This document shows positions 6,325-6,844 of a DNA stretch of 6,844 nt, piece by piece; the stretch's first letter is position 1; every line of letters starts with the position of its first letter. The stretch spans positions 1 to 6,844 of the forward strand of contig CAJAFJ010000672.1 in NCBI GenBank assembly GCA_903938955.1, read 5' to 3'. Under the pieces are notes generated by a model that was given only the letters and a program-made list of their open reading frames with translations, ran no database searches and was not told where the DNA came from. A program made the position numbers and the translations under genes. This DNA comes from an uncultured beta proteobacterium. Lineage in GTDB: Bacteria; Pseudomonadota; Gammaproteobacteria; Burkholderiales; Burkholderiaceae.

Positions 6325-6844
6325 TTACCTCCTCTTGTCTTCCAGTTGCGCAATGACAAGATCAAAGTCAGAGACAAAATTCAAATCTTGCCGCTGCCTG
6401 AAAATCTCGTACTCGCCCTCTGCCTTCAGTCTGGCCTCCAAGGCGCTGACAGTGCCTTTGTCTTTCAAAATTGGATAGTTGGACAACTCAAGAAACCCAG
6501 TCAAGAACGTTGACCAGTCGGCCATCGACATCAAAATTCCGCGCTTGGCCCGATTTTCAGCAAGGTCGAGATAGGCGGACACGATGCGGTTTAGCTCGTC
6601 AATGTGCGCTTCATTCAGGTAGTTCTTGGCGACCGTCACATCGGATTTGAGAATCTTGCCGTGGGGTGCTTGCTTCCAGGTGGAAAGGCCCATGGTGATT
6701 TTGGTGGCGTCAGCCGATGAATAAATCAGCTCAGCCGCTGTTTGCCCTGTGATCGCCCAGTGCAGCTTGTTTTGAACCTGGGCAAAGAAGCCAGCCGTTT
6801 CTGGCGATTTGGCGGCGTAGTCCACTGACAGCGCATAAATATCC
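6325..6844 (-). CDS. RhuM family (virulence RhuM) protein, C-terminal part only
   Basis: The last 172 residues are visible and the frame continues off the window at base 6844. The text DIYALSVDY, then FFAQVQNKLHWAITG, TAAELIY, MGLSTWK, DVTVAKNYLNE and ELNRIVSAYLDLAE matches the conserved C-terminal half of RhuM proteins, which are usually around 330 residues. The GTG at 6825-6823 is not the start: conserved sequence (DIYALS) lies upstream of it in frame. RhuM was named from a Salmonella pathogenicity island; its molecular role is unclear, and homologues are scattered through accessory regions, often near restriction-modification genes. The protein ends in a basic KRR tail. It sits on the same strand just upstream of the DUF6361-PLD-helicase set but is not overlapped with it, so it may be a neighbour sharing the island and not a core member. 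Confidence 0.87.
   Translation of the reverse strand, partial: DIYALSVDYAAKSPETAGFFAQVQNKLHWAITGQTAAELIYSSADATKITMGLSTWKQAPHGKILKSDVTVAKNYLNEAHIDELNRIVSAYLDLAENRAKRGILMSMADWSTFLTGFLELSNYPILKDKGTVSALEARLKAEGEYEIFRQRQDLNFVSDFDLVIAQLEDKRR

Noticed and set aside
6325..6333. AGGAGGTAA at the RhuM stop as a strong ribosome binding site
   Set aside because: It is explained by the Arg-Arg-stop codons of RhuM, and only a 10-codon TTG frame without significance follows at suitable distance.
6823..6825. GTG as the start of the RhuM-family gene
   Set aside because: In-frame upstream codons encode DIYALS, which belongs to the conserved family sequence, so the gene begins outside the window.
1..6844. DISARM assignment
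   Set aside because: A helicase and a PLD protein are present, but no DUF1998 protein or DNA methyltransferase is visible, and the PLD protein here is much longer than DrmC-type proteins as I know them.

Overview
The window carries one tightly packed set of genes, all read from the minus strand, so the transcription order runs from high to low coordinates. In that order it holds: the 3' end of a RhuM-family gene (6325-6844, cut by the window edge); a 45-base gap; a 17-codon mini-ORF with its own ribosome binding site (6226-6279); a DUF6361-family gene (5027-6229); a gene for a phospholipase D (PLD)-fold protein with two HKD motifs (3129-5030); and a large SF2/SNF2-type helicase gene (1-3132) that leaves the window before its stop codon. 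The helicase frame stays open for all 1044 codons visible.

The mini-ORF, DUF6361, PLD and helicase genes are joined by three consecutive 4-base ATGA stop/start overlaps (6226-6229, 5027-5030, 3129-3132). This is the usual sign of one translationally coupled operon making proteins that work together. The set has a helicase motor, a probable nuclease or nucleic-acid binding PLD protein and a protein of unknown function. That combination matches the logic of multi-gene phage-defence systems, and RhuM genes also often lie in such accessory islands. DISARM likewise pairs a helicase with a PLD protein, but its DrmB and methyltransferase genes are not seen here. The three-gene Azaca system is another comparator that I cannot verify from sequence alone. 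A defence role is therefore inferred, not shown.

The DNA is moderately GC-rich by eye, with proteobacterial-looking codon use and Shine-Dalgarno signals. A beta- or gammaproteobacterium, possibly Burkholderiales, is plausible but weakly supported. There is no tRNA, rRNA, CRISPR array, insertion sequence or clear attachment site. The only non-coding stretch is the 45-base gap at 6280-6324. The plus-strand open frames are antisense shadows of the minus-strand genes.
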